A stretch of 59,843 nt of DNA from an uncultured Clostridia bacterium (GTDB taxonomy: Bacteria; Bacillota; Clostridia; TANB77; CAG-508): assembly GCA_948852945.1 (NCBI GenBank), contig CAQPBJ010000011.1:1-59843 (forward strand). Reading direction: 5' to 3'. The first letter of the stretch is position 1. Each line of letters opens with the position of its first letter. The notes beneath the pieces were generated by a model, which was given only the letters and a program-made list of their open reading frames with translations, was not told the origin of the DNA and made no database searches. Below, in pieces: positions 24,707 to 34,374 of the stretch. A program made the position numbers and the translations under genes.

Positions 24707-26548
24707 TTATTTATTGAATATTTCGATAAATTCTTCTCCTTCGATTTTTTCTTTATCCATTAATATGTTAGCTACTTGTGTCAATTTATCCATATTCATA
24801 TTTAAAATTTGTTCTGCTGTTCTATATGCTTTATCTATTATTGCTTTTACTTCTACATCAATTTCAGAAGAAGTTGTTTCACTATAATTTTTAGTATGTC
24901 CGAAATCTCTTCCTAAAAATACTTCTTCTTGACCTGTTCCAAATGTTATTGTTCCTATTTTACTGCTCATACCATATCTAGTAACCATGTCTCTAGCTAT
25001 TTTAGAAGCTCTTTCTATATCATTACTTGCTCCTGTAGATATATCTCCAAGAACTAATTGCTCAGCAACTCTTCCTCCTAGTAATGATACTATGTTTTCT
25101 TCCATTTCAGTTTTTGACATAAATGATTTATCTTCTGTAGGTCTATACATTGTATAACCTCCAGCCATTCCTCTTGGAACAATTGATATTTGATGTACTT
25201 GGTCTTGTGTTGGTAAAAATTTACTTACAACTGCGTGACCTGCTTCATGGAAAGCTACTAGTTTTCTTTCTTTATCACTAATAACTTTTGATTTCTTTTC
25301 TGGTCCCATTGTTACTTTAATCATTGCGTCTTCTATATCTTGCATTGAAATTTCTTTTTTATCTTGTTTTGCTGCAACTAATGCTGATTCGTTTAAAATA
25401 TTTTCTAAGTCTGCTCCAACAAATCCTGCTGTATTTTTAGCTATTGTTCCTAAATCAACATCGTCTGCTAATTTTTTCTTTTTAGCATGAACATTTAATA
25501 TTTGTTCTCTTGCTTTAACGTCTGGTGGTGCTACTACTATTTGTCTATCAAATCTTCCAGCTCTTAATAAAGCTTTATCTAATACATCTGGTCTATTTGT
25601 AGCTGCTAATACTATAACACCTTCATTTGGTGCAAATCCATCCATTTCAACAAGTAATTGGTTTAATGTTTGTTCTCTTTCATCATGTCCTCCACCAAGT
25701 CCTGCTCCTCTTTGACGTCCTACTGCATCAATTTCATCTATAAATACGATACATGGTGCATTTTTCTTAGCTTCTGCAAATAAATCTCTAACTCTTGATG
25801 CTCCAACACCAACGAACATTTCTACGAAGTCTGAACCACTTATTATAAAGAATGGTACTCCTGCTTCTCCTGCTACTGCTTTTGCTAATAATGTTTTACC
25901 TGTTCCTGGGTGTCCTACTAATAGTACTCCTTTTGGAATTCTAGCTCCCATATCTGTAAATTTCTTTGGATTTTTTAAGAATTCTACAACTTCTTCTAAT
26001 TCTTGTTTTTCTTCTTCTATACCAGCTACATCTGCAAATGTTAATTTATTTTTATCTGCTGGTGTCATCATTCTAGCTTTAGATTTTCCAAATGACATTG
26101 TTTTATTTCCACTTTGCGCATTTGGATTCATAAACATTACCCAAATAAAGAAAATAAATACCATTAGAAGTATTGTTGGTCCAAAGGCTTCTAATATACT
26201 TAAAAATTTTGATTCCTCTGTTTGTGCAAGTTTTATTTTTTCTTCTATTACTATATCTTTATCTGCTTCAGGATCTTTGTTTGTTAGTTCTCCTGAAATT
26301 TGTTCCATGAATGTTTCTATACTTGGAATTGTAACTGTTTTTTCAACATCATCATCTTTTAATTTTACACTTGCTGTTTTATTATCATCTTCAATTTGAA
26401 TTGATTCTACTTTTTCATTTTGAATGTTAGTTAACAATTCTGAATATGACATTTTTTTATACATATTTCCGCTAATTGCTGATATTACCATTATAAATAT
26501 GATTAATAATATGAGCCACATAGCAACTTTTTTAATTCCCTTTTTCAA
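24707..26548 (-). CDS. ftsH: ATP-dependent membrane zinc metalloprotease FtsH
   Basis: This 613-residue protein has two N-terminal membrane segments (about residues 9-27 and 118-140), an AAA+ domain with Walker A GHPGTGKT and Walker B CIVFIDEIDAVGRQRG, and a protease domain with the zinc site HEAGH (about 433-437). It degrades misassembled membrane proteins and some regulators. Walker A carries His in place of the usual second Pro. It follows tilS in the same direction; the hpt gene often found between them is absent. Confidence 0.97.
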   Translation of the reverse strand: MKKGIKKVAMWLILLIIFIMVISAISGNMYKKMSYSELLTNIQNEKVESIQIEDDNKTASVKLKDDDVEKTVTIPSIETFMEQISGELTNKDPEADKDIVIEEKIKLAQTEESKFLSILEAFGPTILLMVFIFFIWVMFMNPNAQSGNKTMSFGKSKARMMTPADKNKLTFADVAGIEEEKQELEEVVEFLKNPKKFTDMGARIPKGVLLVGHPGTGKTLLAKAVAGEAGVPFFIISGSDFVEMFVGVGASRVRDLFAEAKKNAPCIVFIDEIDAVGRQRGAGLGGGHDEREQTLNQLLVEMDGFAPNEGVIVLAATNRPDVLDKALLRAGRFDRQIVVAPPDVKAREQILNVHAKKKKLADDVDLGTIAKNTAGFVGADLENILNESALVAAKQDKKEISMQDIEDAMIKVTMGPEKKSKVISDKERKLVAFHEAGHAVVSKFLPTQDQVHQISIVPRGMAGGYTMYRPTEDKSFMSKTEMEENIVSLLGGRVAEQLVLGDISTGASNDIERASKIARDMVTRYGMSSKIGTITFGTGQEEVFLGRDFGHTKNYSETTSSEIDVEVKAIIDKAYRTAEQILNMNMDKLTQVANILMDKEKIEGEEFIEIFNK

Positions 26549-26678
26549 ATTATATTCCTCCTTAGTATGCGTACTAATATATCTACTTTACTATAGCATA
26601 ACTATTTTTTATTTACAACATACTTTTTAAAATTGAAATATGTTTGTAATCTTTGTTTTATATAAGTTCAAAATTCTA

Positions 26679-27665
26679 CTATTCTTCTATTTTTTCGAAA
26701 TATATTTTTTTATCTTTTATGCCGATTTTTATTTTTTTTGTTGGTGCTATATATTTATTTCCTATATTATTATTTAATAATAATAATATGTCTTCTATAT
26801 TAACTTTTTCTATCCCTTGTGTTGTTCCTAAAACTTCTTCTATTCCTTTTAATATTAATTTTTTTTGTATAATTTTTTCTTGTTTTATAAATTTTTTTGT
26901 GTCAAATCTTATTATTTTTTCTTGTTTTTCTAGCAAAATTTCTTTATATGCTTCTGTTGTTATTTTTTCTAAGTACTCTTCATTTTCTTTTACAATTTCA
27001 GATAGTCTATTTAGATTATTTATTATGTTTGTATTTAATTCTTTTTTGATATATGGAATTACTATATTTCTTATCTTGTTTCTTGTATATGTGTTATCTT
27101 GATTTGATTCGTCTATTCTTGGATTTAATTTTTTTTCTTCACAGTATTTTTCAATTTCTGATCTTTCTATTTCAATTAAAGGTCTTATATATTTTTCTCT
27201 TTTAGGTTCTATTCCTTTTAATCCTGATATCCCGGTTCCTCTAGTTAAATTCATTATTATTGTTTCTATTTTATCATTCAAATTATGTGCTATTGCAATT
27301 TTATTTGAATTTGTATTTTTTGATACTTCTTCAAAAAAATTGTATCTTACTTCTCTTCCTGTTTCTTCTAATCCTTTTTTATCTTGTTTAGATTTTTCTA
27401 TAATATTCTCTCTTTTTATAAAAAGCTTTATATTATTTTTATCGCAAAATTTTTTTACATATTCTTCATCTTTTATTGCGTTTTCTCTAATCATGTGATT
27501 AACGTGAGCTACATATATTTGTAAATTGTATTCTTCTTTTAGCTCTAGCAATAAAGTTAATAAAGTCATAGAATCTGGACCACCTGATACTCCAACTATA
27601 ACTGAGTCACCTTTATCAAGTAAATTATATTTTGCTATGATATTTCTTACTTTTTCTTGTAACAT
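26679..27665 (-). CDS. tilS: tRNA(Ile)-lysidine synthase
   Basis: This 328-residue PP-loop ATPase has SGGPDS at residues 27-32, followed by VAHVNHMIRENA and AIAHNLNDKIET, and a shorter, divergent C-terminal region. It converts C34 of the AUA-decoding tRNA-Ile to lysidine. The protein is shorter than the Bacillus enzyme. A foldback element (27688-27959) separates it from dnaB. Confidence 0.93.
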   Translation of the reverse strand: MLQEKVRNIIAKYNLLDKGDSVIVGVSGGPDSMTLLTLLLELKEEYNLQIYVAHVNHMIRENAIKDEEYVKKFCDKNNIKLFIKRENIIEKSKQDKKGLEETGREVRYNFFEEVSKNTNSNKIAIAHNLNDKIETIIMNLTRGTGISGLKGIEPKREKYIRPLIEIERSEIEKYCEEKKLNPRIDESNQDNTYTRNKIRNIVIPYIKKELNTNIINNLNRLSEIVKENEEYLEKITTEAYKEILLEKQEKIIRFDTKKFIKQEKIIQKKLILKGIEEVLGTTQGIEKVNIEDILLLLNNNIGNKYIAPTKKIKIGIKDKKIYFEKIEE

Positions 27666-27687
27666 ATTTTCTCCTTGTAATTACTAA

Positions 27688-27959
27688 TTAAAAGATGAGG
27701 ATATCATATAGGAAAGCATTTTAATCAATATTATATTAATATCTTACTCTATAATAATTATTTTAATAAATTTTGCTCTTCGCAATCTACAAAATAAAAA
27801 ACTTTGTTTTTATATGGTAGATTGCTCAAATTCGCACTTCGTGCACTACGTTTACTTCGTTTGGTCGCTAGCGCATTTTATTAAAATAATTATTATAGAT
27901 TAAGATTACGTTATAAAATAATCAATATACTTTCTTATATGATATTCTCATCTTTTATT
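27688..27959 (+). repeat. Foldback element R1, copy 2, with extended imperfect arms
   Basis: The inner 32-bp arms are 27741-27772 and 27875-27906 (30 of 32 pair) around a 102-bp core matching copy 1. Outside them an imperfect inverted repeat continues: AAAAGATGAGGATATCATAT near 27693 pairs with the complementary stretch ending at about 27959, overlapping the dnaB stop. The inner hairpin differs from copy 1 (CTAC ... GTAG instead of CTCC ... GTAG), improving pairing. Confidence 0.8.
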
Positions 27960-29298
27960 ACTCATTTTCATTTCTATATTTTTCTATATTAGCAAATTTC
28001 GTGTAATTTCCTAACCATAGAAGTTCTACTGTACCTGTTGAACCACCTCTGTGTTTTGCTAATATTACTTCTGCTATATTTTTCTTTTCACTGTCTTCAT
28101 TATAATAATCATCTCTATATAAAAACATTACAATATCAGCATCTTGCTCTATAGCTCCTGATTCTCTCAAGTCTGATAGCATAGGTCTTTTATCATCTCT
28201 TTTTTCAGCTCCACGTGATAGCTGTGATAATGCTATTACTGGTATATCTAGTTCTTTGGCTAATATTTTTAACGAACGGCTTATTTCTGAAATTTCTTGT
28301 TCACGGCTAGCGTTCTTTTTCCCGCTACCTTGAACTAATTGTAAGTAGTCAATTACTACTAGACCTATATCTTTTTCCAATTTTAATTTTCTACATCTTG
28401 CTCGTATTTCCATTATAGAAATACCTGGTGTATCATCTATGTATATTGGTGATTCTGCCAGTCTTCCAGATGCATTAGCTAATTTAATCCATTCATTATC
28501 ATCAATTTTTCCAGTTCTAATTTTATTACTGTCTACCATAGCTTCACTACATAAAATTCTGTTTGCTACCTGTTCTTTTGACATTTCTAGGTTAAAAATT
28601 ACTACTGGTGTATTGTTATTTGCTGCTGCATGTGTAGCTATATTTATTGCAAACGCTGATTTTCCCATTGCAGGACGTGCAGCTATTATTATTAAATCTG
28701 ATTTATGAAATCCTGATGTTTTGTAATCTAAATCTGTAAATCCTGTTTCTACTCCTGTTATATATCCTTTTTGATTATATAATTTTTCTAGTTCTGCAAA
28801 TGTTCCCACCAATACGTCTTTTATTGGTGTATATCCTTTTGCTCCTTTATTTTGCATAATGTCAAATATTTTTTTCTCGGCTATATTCATAATGTCTTCT
28901 ACGTCTTCTGTTTGATCATAACCTGCTGCAATCATTTCATTTGCTGTTTTTATTAGATTTCTTAGTAATGACTTTTCTTCTACTATTTTTATATATTTAT
29001 CTACGTTAGTTGTTGTTGGTACTTTTTCTGGAAGCATAGCTAGATATTCTAATCCGCCTACTTGCTCAAATTTTCCATTTTCTACAAGTTCAGCTTTTAC
29101 AGTTATGATATCTATTGGCTCTCCTCTTCCATAAAGCGAAAGCATGGCTTCATATACTGCTTTATTATCTTCTCTATAAAAATCATTATTTTTTAATACT
29201 TCTATTGCAGATATAACAGAATCTTTATCTGTTAACATGCATCCTAATATTGCTTGTTCTGCTTCTACATCATGTGGTGGGATTTTTCCTAATTCCAT
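27958..29298 (-). CDS. dnaB: Replicative DNA helicase
   Basis: This 446-residue protein has the N-terminal DnaB domain (PPHDVEAEQAILGCML, residues 6-21) and a RecA-like C-terminal motor with Walker A ARPAMGKSAFA (about 205), VVIDYLQLVQG and SQLSRGAEKR. It is the hexameric fork helicase that recruits DnaG. It follows rplI and gdpP in the operon, the usual Firmicute order. Confidence 0.97.
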   Translation of the reverse strand: MELGKIPPHDVEAEQAILGCMLTDKDSVISAIEVLKNNDFYREDNKAVYEAMLSLYGRGEPIDIITVKAELVENGKFEQVGGLEYLAMLPEKVPTTTNVDKYIKIVEEKSLLRNLIKTANEMIAAGYDQTEDVEDIMNIAEKKIFDIMQNKGAKGYTPIKDVLVGTFAELEKLYNQKGYITGVETGFTDLDYKTSGFHKSDLIIIAARPAMGKSAFAINIATHAAANNNTPVVIFNLEMSKEQVANRILCSEAMVDSNKIRTGKIDDNEWIKLANASGRLAESPIYIDDTPGISIMEIRARCRKLKLEKDIGLVVIDYLQLVQGSGKKNASREQEISEISRSLKILAKELDIPVIALSQLSRGAEKRDDKRPMLSDLRESGAIEQDADIVMFLYRDDYYNEDSEKKNIAEVILAKHRGGSTGTVELLWLGNYTKFANIEKYRNENE

Positions 29299-29318
29299 TA
29301 TGCAGCACCCTTTCTATT

Positions 29319-29762
29319 TTATGAAACTACGTTTATTTTTAGTTTAGCAATTATTCCTTCATATAGCTTTATTTCAACATTATGAACTCCTATTGTCTTT
29401 ATTGTTTCTGATAATAAAACTTTCTTTTTGTCTATATCTATTTTGTAGTCTTTTTTTAAATTTTCTGCTATTTCTTTTGCTGTTACTCCACCAAATATTT
29501 TTCCGTTTTCTCCTGCTTTTACTTCTAATTTCATTGTTATTGAATTTATTTTTTCAGCTATTTCTTTTGCTGCTTTTATGTCCATTTCTTTTTGATATGC
29601 TTTAGCATCATTTTTTGATTTTAATTTTGCCATATTTTCTTTGTTAGCTTCTAATGCTAAGTTTTTAGGAAATAAAAAGTTTCTTGCGTATCCATCACTT
29701 GCATTTATAACTTCATCTTTTTTTCCTACTCCTTTGATGTCTGCTAATAATATTACCTTCAT
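29319..29762 (-). CDS. rplI: 50S ribosomal protein L9
   Basis: This 147-residue protein starts with the L9 N-terminal domain (MKVILLADIKGVGKKDEV, then GYARNFLFPKNLA), a long connecting helix and the C-terminal rRNA-binding domain with GKIFGGVTAKEIA. Family length is normal. It sits between gdpP and dnaB with short gaps. Confidence 0.97.
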   Translation of the reverse strand: MKVILLADIKGVGKKDEVINASDGYARNFLFPKNLALEANKENMAKLKSKNDAKAYQKEMDIKAAKEIAEKINSITMKLEVKAGENGKIFGGVTAKEIAENLKKDYKIDIDKKKVLLSETIKTIGVHNVEIKLYEGIIAKLKINVVS

Positions 29763-29783
29763 ATTGCCCTCCTTTTTAAAATT

Positions 29784-31784
29784 TTAGTCACTTATTTCTG
29801 AGAAATATTCATTAATTCTATTTATTAATTCTTCTTTTGCTTCTTCTATAGTCATATTTTCTAGTTGTGCTCCAGCTAATGTTATATGACCTCCTCCTCC
29901 TAATTTTTCGAGGATTACTTGTACATTTATATCTCCAATTGATCTTCCGCTTATGCAAATATTTTCTCCTGTATTTCCTAATACGAAAGATGCTGTAATA
30001 TTGCTTATTGTTAACAATTCATCCGCAGCTTTTGCGCAAATTGTATTTGAGTCTTTTCCTATTTCTTCATATGTTGATATAGCAATTGTATCTGAAATCA
30101 TATCAGCATTTTTTACTATATCTGCTATAACATTATAGCTTTCTAAGTCTGCTTGGAACCATTTTTTAACTTTTATAATATCAACACCAAATTTTCTTAG
30201 GTAAGCTGCTGCTTCAAAAGTTCTTACACCAGTTTTAAATGTAAAGTTTTTAGTGTCTACCATTATTCCTCCATATAAGCTTTCTATTTCTATTGGTTTT
30301 AATTCTATTTTTCTATCTACGTATTGAATTATTTCTGTTACCAACTCTGCCGCAGATGAAGCATATACTTCATGGAATGTTAATGTTGCATTATCAATAA
30401 AGTCTGTACTTTTTCTGTGGTGATCTATTACAACTATTTTTTCTGTTTTATTTAATAGTTCTGGTGCTTGAACAAATGATTTTTTATGTGTATCTACAAC
30501 TATTAAAAGTGTATCTTTATCTATTAATGATAATGCTTCTTTTTTATCTATTATTGCTTGTTCATATTCTGTATCTTCTAGTGTATCTATGAATTTTCCT
30601 AAATTCATTCCTAAATCTTGTGCTACTATATATGCTGATTTTCCTATTGTTTTTGCTAGTCTATACATTCCCATTGATGAACCTAATGCATCTATATCAA
30701 TATTTTGATGTCCCATTATTATTACGTTTTTTGATTCTTGTATTAATTCTTCAACCGTATGGGCTACTATTCTAGCTTTTACTTTTGTTCTTTTTTCTAC
30801 TTCTAGTGAAGTTCCTCCATAGAATTTATATTTTCCTTCTTTTCTTACTATGCATTGATCTCCACCCCTACCAAGAACTAGTTCAATTCCATCTTGTGCT
30901 GATTTATATCTTTCATAATAGTTTTTTTCTTCGTTTGAAATTGACATACTTAGTGTAATTGGTAAACTAGAATCTATTTCTTTTACTAAATCAAGTACTG
31001 ATATTTTATTTTTTTCTATTTCTGGCAAGAATTTTTGTTTGAATAAGATAACATATGCGTCTCTTTCATTTTTAATAACTAGTCCACCAGCAGTTGATGT
31101 CCAGTCATAAAGTGCTTTGTCTATTTTTGCAAGTACTATTGTTTTTTCTTCTGGAGATAATTTTTGTAATAGTTCTTCGTAATTATCTATCATTGCAATA
31201 CATATACACATTTTTTCATTTATATATTGATCAAATAGAGTATTGTATTTAGTTTCGTCTATAAAGGTTAATGTTAATACATATTCTTTTTGTTTTCTTT
31301 TATCTCTTTTTTTACTTATTCCATATTCACATAACACTTTATATACTTTATTTTCAATTGTTATTTGTTTGCTTAATTCTTTTTTTTCTTTATTGTTTTC
31401 TATTTCTAGTTTTATTTCTTTAATTAAGCTTTCTACATATGTTATTACGTCAATATCTTTAAATTCTTTATTAAATTTTGGACTTTTATATAATATATCT
31501 CCATCTGTTTCAACTACTAATATTGGAATTGATGATTTATTTACTGTATTTCTTACTGTTGAATTCATTCCCCAAGCTACTTCTTCAATATGTGTTTCTA
31601 TCTCTGTTTTCTTCTTTGTATTTGACCATATTGTGTATCCTATTATTAGTGCATAAAAAAGTATTGATGGTATTACCCATGCTATATCATATAAACATAT
31701 TAAAACAAAGAGTAAAGCTATTATTACTAAGTATATCTTTACTCTTGATGTGAGCTTTTCTATTGTTTTTTTATCATTACTCAT
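29784..31784 (-). CDS. gdpP: Cyclic-di-AMP phosphodiesterase GdpP
   Basis: This 666-residue protein has two N-terminal transmembrane segments (about residues 15-50), a PAS-like domain (about 70-140), a degenerate GGDEF domain (about 170-310) and a DHH/DHHA1 phosphodiesterase (about 345-660) with GHQNIDIDALGSS, VVDTHKKS, VIDHHRKS and the C-terminal GGGGHITLAGAQ. It hydrolyses c-di-AMP and so controls osmolyte uptake and wall homeostasis. It is the first gene of the gdpP-rplI-dnaB operon. R1 copy 3 lies just upstream. Confidence 0.95.
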   Translation of the reverse strand: MSNDKKTIEKLTSRVKIYLVIIALLFVLICLYDIAWVIPSILFYALIIGYTIWSNTKKKTEIETHIEEVAWGMNSTVRNTVNKSSIPILVVETDGDILYKSPKFNKEFKDIDVITYVESLIKEIKLEIENNKEKKELSKQITIENKVYKVLCEYGISKKRDKRKQKEYVLTLTFIDETKYNTLFDQYINEKMCICIAMIDNYEELLQKLSPEEKTIVLAKIDKALYDWTSTAGGLVIKNERDAYVILFKQKFLPEIEKNKISVLDLVKEIDSSLPITLSMSISNEEKNYYERYKSAQDGIELVLGRGGDQCIVRKEGKYKFYGGTSLEVEKRTKVKARIVAHTVEELIQESKNVIIMGHQNIDIDALGSSMGMYRLAKTIGKSAYIVAQDLGMNLGKFIDTLEDTEYEQAIIDKKEALSLIDKDTLLIVVDTHKKSFVQAPELLNKTEKIVVIDHHRKSTDFIDNATLTFHEVYASSAAELVTEIIQYVDRKIELKPIEIESLYGGIMVDTKNFTFKTGVRTFEAAAYLRKFGVDIIKVKKWFQADLESYNVIADIVKNADMISDTIAISTYEEIGKDSNTICAKAADELLTISNITASFVLGNTGENICISGRSIGDINVQVILEKLGGGGHITLAGAQLENMTIEEAKEELINRINEYFSEISD

Positions 31785-31867
31785 AAATTAATTCCCCTTA
31801 ACGGTAATATTTTACTTCATCCAGCTTAAAAAGTCAAGTTTTGCAAGGGTTCTACAACTATTTAAAA

Positions 31868-32119
31868 AGTATATTAATTTATATTTTAACTTTAGTTGAT
31901 ATATTATAATAATCTTAATAAATAATGATTGTTTTAATAAATTTTGCTCTTCGCAATCTCCGAATAAAAAACTCCGTTTTTATATTGTAGATTGCTCAAA
32001 TTCGCACTTCAGCAAACAAGTTTGCTTTCGTTTGGTCGCTAGCGCAATTTATCAAAGCAATCATTATTTATTAAGATATTAGTATGTCAAAATTAAAAGC
32101 AAGTATAAATTAATATACT
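31868..32119 (+). repeat. Foldback element R1, copy 3, with extended arms
   Basis: The inner arms are 31912-31943 and 32046-32077 (30 of 32 pair, one of the two exceptions a T:G pair) around a 102-bp core. The variable part of the core contains its own small hairpin (AGCAAAC aa GTTTGCT). Beyond the 32-bp arms, a 16-bp perfect outer pairing (AGTATATTAATTTATA at 31868 with its complement at 32104-32119) extends the palindrome to 252 bp. It lies between gdpP and dapL. Confidence 0.83.
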
Positions 32120-32129
32120 TGCTAAAATA

Positions 32130-33362
32130 CTATTTCATCTTTTTAATTCTTTCTATAGCTTCTATTGTATTTTCTTTTGTTCCAAATCCTGTTAATCTGA
32201 AATATCCTTCTCCACTTGGTCCGAAGCCTACTCCTGGTGTTCCTACAACATTTGCTTCTTTAAGTAATTTATCAAAGAAATCCCATGATTTAGTTCCATC
32301 AGGTAGTTTAAGCCACACATATGGTGAATTCACTCCTCCATATACTGTATATCCAGCTTCTTCTAATCCTTTTTTTATTATTTTTGCATTTTCTTTGTAG
32401 TAATTAATATTTTCTTTTACTTGTTTTTTCCCTTCTTCTGAATATATCGCTTCTGCTGCTCTTTGTGTTACATATGATACTCCATTAAATTTTGTACATT
32501 GTCTTCTATTCCATAACTTATTTAATTCTATTTTTTCTCCTGATTCTGTATAGCCTTTTAATTCTTTTGGTATTACTGCAAATGCACATCTTATTCCTGT
32601 GAATCCTGCTGTTTTTGAAAAACTTCTGAATTCTATTGCAACTTCTTTTGCTCCTTCTATTTCATAAATACTATGTGGCACATTTTCATCTGTTATAAAT
32701 GCTTCATATGCTGCATCAAATAATATTATTGATTTATTTTCTTTTGCATAATCTACCCAAATTTTTAATTGTTCTTTTGTTAATGTTGTTCCTGTCGGAT
32801 TATTTGGATAGCATAAATAAATCATATCTACTTTTTCTTTTGGTAATTCTGGTACAAAATTATTTTTTGCTGTTGCTGGTATGTATACTATATTTTCATA
32901 TTTTCCTTGTTCTTTATTATATTTTCCGCTTCTTCCTGTCATAACATTTGTATCTAGATATACTGGGTATACTGGATCTGTAATTGCTACTTTGTTGTTT
33001 TCTGAGAATACATCTACTATATTTCCGCAGTCACATTTTGCTCCATCTGATACAAATATTTCGTCTGTATCTATTTGTATTCCTCTTGATTTGTAGTCAT
33101 TATCTCTAATTTTTTCTCTTAAAAAATCATAACCTTGTTCTGGACCGTATCCTCTAAAACTTTCTGTTTTTTGAAATTCATCTGTTGCTTCGTGCATTGC
33201 TTTTAAAACAGCTTGTGGTATTGGTCTTGTTACATCTCCTATTCCTAGTTTAATAACTTTTTTGTCTGGATTTTCTTTTGTGAATTCTGCTACTTTTTTA
33301 GCTATTGTAGCAAAAAGGTAACTTTCTTGTAATTCTAAAAAATTTTCATTTATTTTAATCAT
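32130..33362 (-). CDS. dapL: LL-diaminopimelate aminotransferase
   Basis: This 410-residue class I/II aminotransferase has the PLP-lysine segment SFSKTAGFTGIRCAF (about residues 240-254), CYPNNPTGT and the DapL-type N-terminus INENFLELQESYLFATIAKK. It converts tetrahydrodipicolinate directly to LL-diaminopimelate, bypassing succinylated intermediates. DapF (38927) would complete meso-DAP for peptidoglycan and lysine. Its presence makes a DapE-type desuccinylase unnecessary. Confidence 0.95.
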   Translation of the reverse strand: MIKINENFLELQESYLFATIAKKVAEFTKENPDKKVIKLGIGDVTRPIPQAVLKAMHEATDEFQKTESFRGYGPEQGYDFLREKIRDNDYKSRGIQIDTDEIFVSDGAKCDCGNIVDVFSENNKVAITDPVYPVYLDTNVMTGRSGKYNKEQGKYENIVYIPATAKNNFVPELPKEKVDMIYLCYPNNPTGTTLTKEQLKIWVDYAKENKSIILFDAAYEAFITDENVPHSIYEIEGAKEVAIEFRSFSKTAGFTGIRCAFAVIPKELKGYTESGEKIELNKLWNRRQCTKFNGVSYVTQRAAEAIYSEEGKKQVKENINYYKENAKIIKKGLEEAGYTVYGGVNSPYVWLKLPDGTKSWDFFDKLLKEANVVGTPGVGFGPSGEGYFRLTGFGTKENTIEAIERIKKMK

Positions 33363-33465
33363 TATAGCCTCCTATATATGATTAGTTGTTTTACTAAAAA
33401 TAAATTATTATCTTTAATAGTTTCTTTATTATATCATTTTTTGATTTTTTTTCAATTTAAATAAA

Positions 33466-33499
33466 AAATAACTTAGTTTTTTATTTACTAAGTTATTTT
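33466..33499 (-). terminator. Intrinsic terminator of the sortase B gene
   Basis: AAATAACTTAGT pairs with ACTAAGTTATTT around an AT-rich loop, with a T-run on the minus strand. It overlaps the stop codon. Confidence 0.75.
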
Positions 33500-34322
33500 A
33501 TCTTTCTTGTTTTTTTATAAGTTTGGCATGCATTACCACTCTGTCATTTATTCCATAACAGGTAGATAAAGTTAAAATATTGTCATTTGCTCCTACATTT
33601 GTTTTAAAATCATATATACTTCTATTTTTTATCTTATTTATAAATTTTAAAAACTCGTTATTATTTGAAAACTCTGTTTGAATATAATCGTTAGTATATG
33701 GTGTTTTATATATACTAAATACCTGCCATAATGTATTTTCTTTTGGTGTTGACATTTTAACTACATAATTTTGAGAATTACTATACCAATCATTATTAAT
33801 TATATTTTTAAGACTTCCAAACATTGTACCATCTTCTCGTGAATGTCCATATATTATAGTATTTTTTTCTGTATTTTCAATGTTATTTCTATAATCTAAA
33901 TATATCCATCCAGCACTATTTTCGCTGCCATCAAATGAGTGATTAAGATAATATTCATTATCAGAGTGTTGTACTACCGGATAATTAATATTTGTTCCAT
34001 TTACTGTTATCCATGATACTGTTTCTTGATTTTCTTTTAATAAGTTTTGAAAGTCTACTTCTACATAATTCATTTTTATAAAATCCCAATATGGATCTGT
34101 AGGCAAAATTTCTTTTTCTTCTTGTATTTTTTCTTCTTCGCTTCCTGTTTTTTCAGTAATTATAGTTATATTATCAATTTTGTTTTTTTCTTTTCTACTT
34201 TTATTATTTTCTAAAACCCAGATATAAATTTTTATGCTGCTATATGCAATAATAACTATTGCTATGATTGTTATTATTATGGCTATTTTGTTTTTCTTTT
34301 TTACTTTTACTAATTTATTCAT
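33498..34322 (-). CDS. srtB: Class B sortase
   Basis: This 274-residue protein has an N-terminal signal-anchor (about residues 13-33) and a sortase domain (about 85-270) with the catalytic His in TIIYGHSREDGTMFG, Cys in LTLSTCYG and Arg in DRVVMHAKL. It covalently attaches surface proteins carrying an NPxT-type signal to peptidoglycan. The preceding gene (34375) encodes a protein ending in NPKTA plus a hydrophobic tail, so the two form an enzyme-substrate pair. Confidence 0.9.
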   Translation of the reverse strand: MNKLVKVKKKNKIAIIITIIAIVIIAYSSIKIYIWVLENNKSRKEKNKIDNITIITEKTGSEEEKIQEEKEILPTDPYWDFIKMNYVEVDFQNLLKENQETVSWITVNGTNINYPVVQHSDNEYYLNHSFDGSENSAGWIYLDYRNNIENTEKNTIIYGHSREDGTMFGSLKNIINNDWYSNSQNYVVKMSTPKENTLWQVFSIYKTPYTNDYIQTEFSNNNEFLKFINKIKNRSIYDFKTNVGANDNILTLSTCYGINDRVVMHAKLIKKQER

Positions 34323-34333
34323 ATATACCTCTT

Positions 34334-34364
34334 AAAAGAGCTATGCAAATTGCATAGCTCTTTT
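34334..34364 (-). terminator. Hairpin between the surface protein and sortase genes
   Basis: A near-complete palindrome (AAAAGAGCTATGCAA / TTGCATAGCTCTTTT) lies between the two genes. It would limit read-through from the substrate gene into the sortase gene and set their ratio. Confidence 0.75.
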
Positions 34365-34374
34365 AGATTTTATT

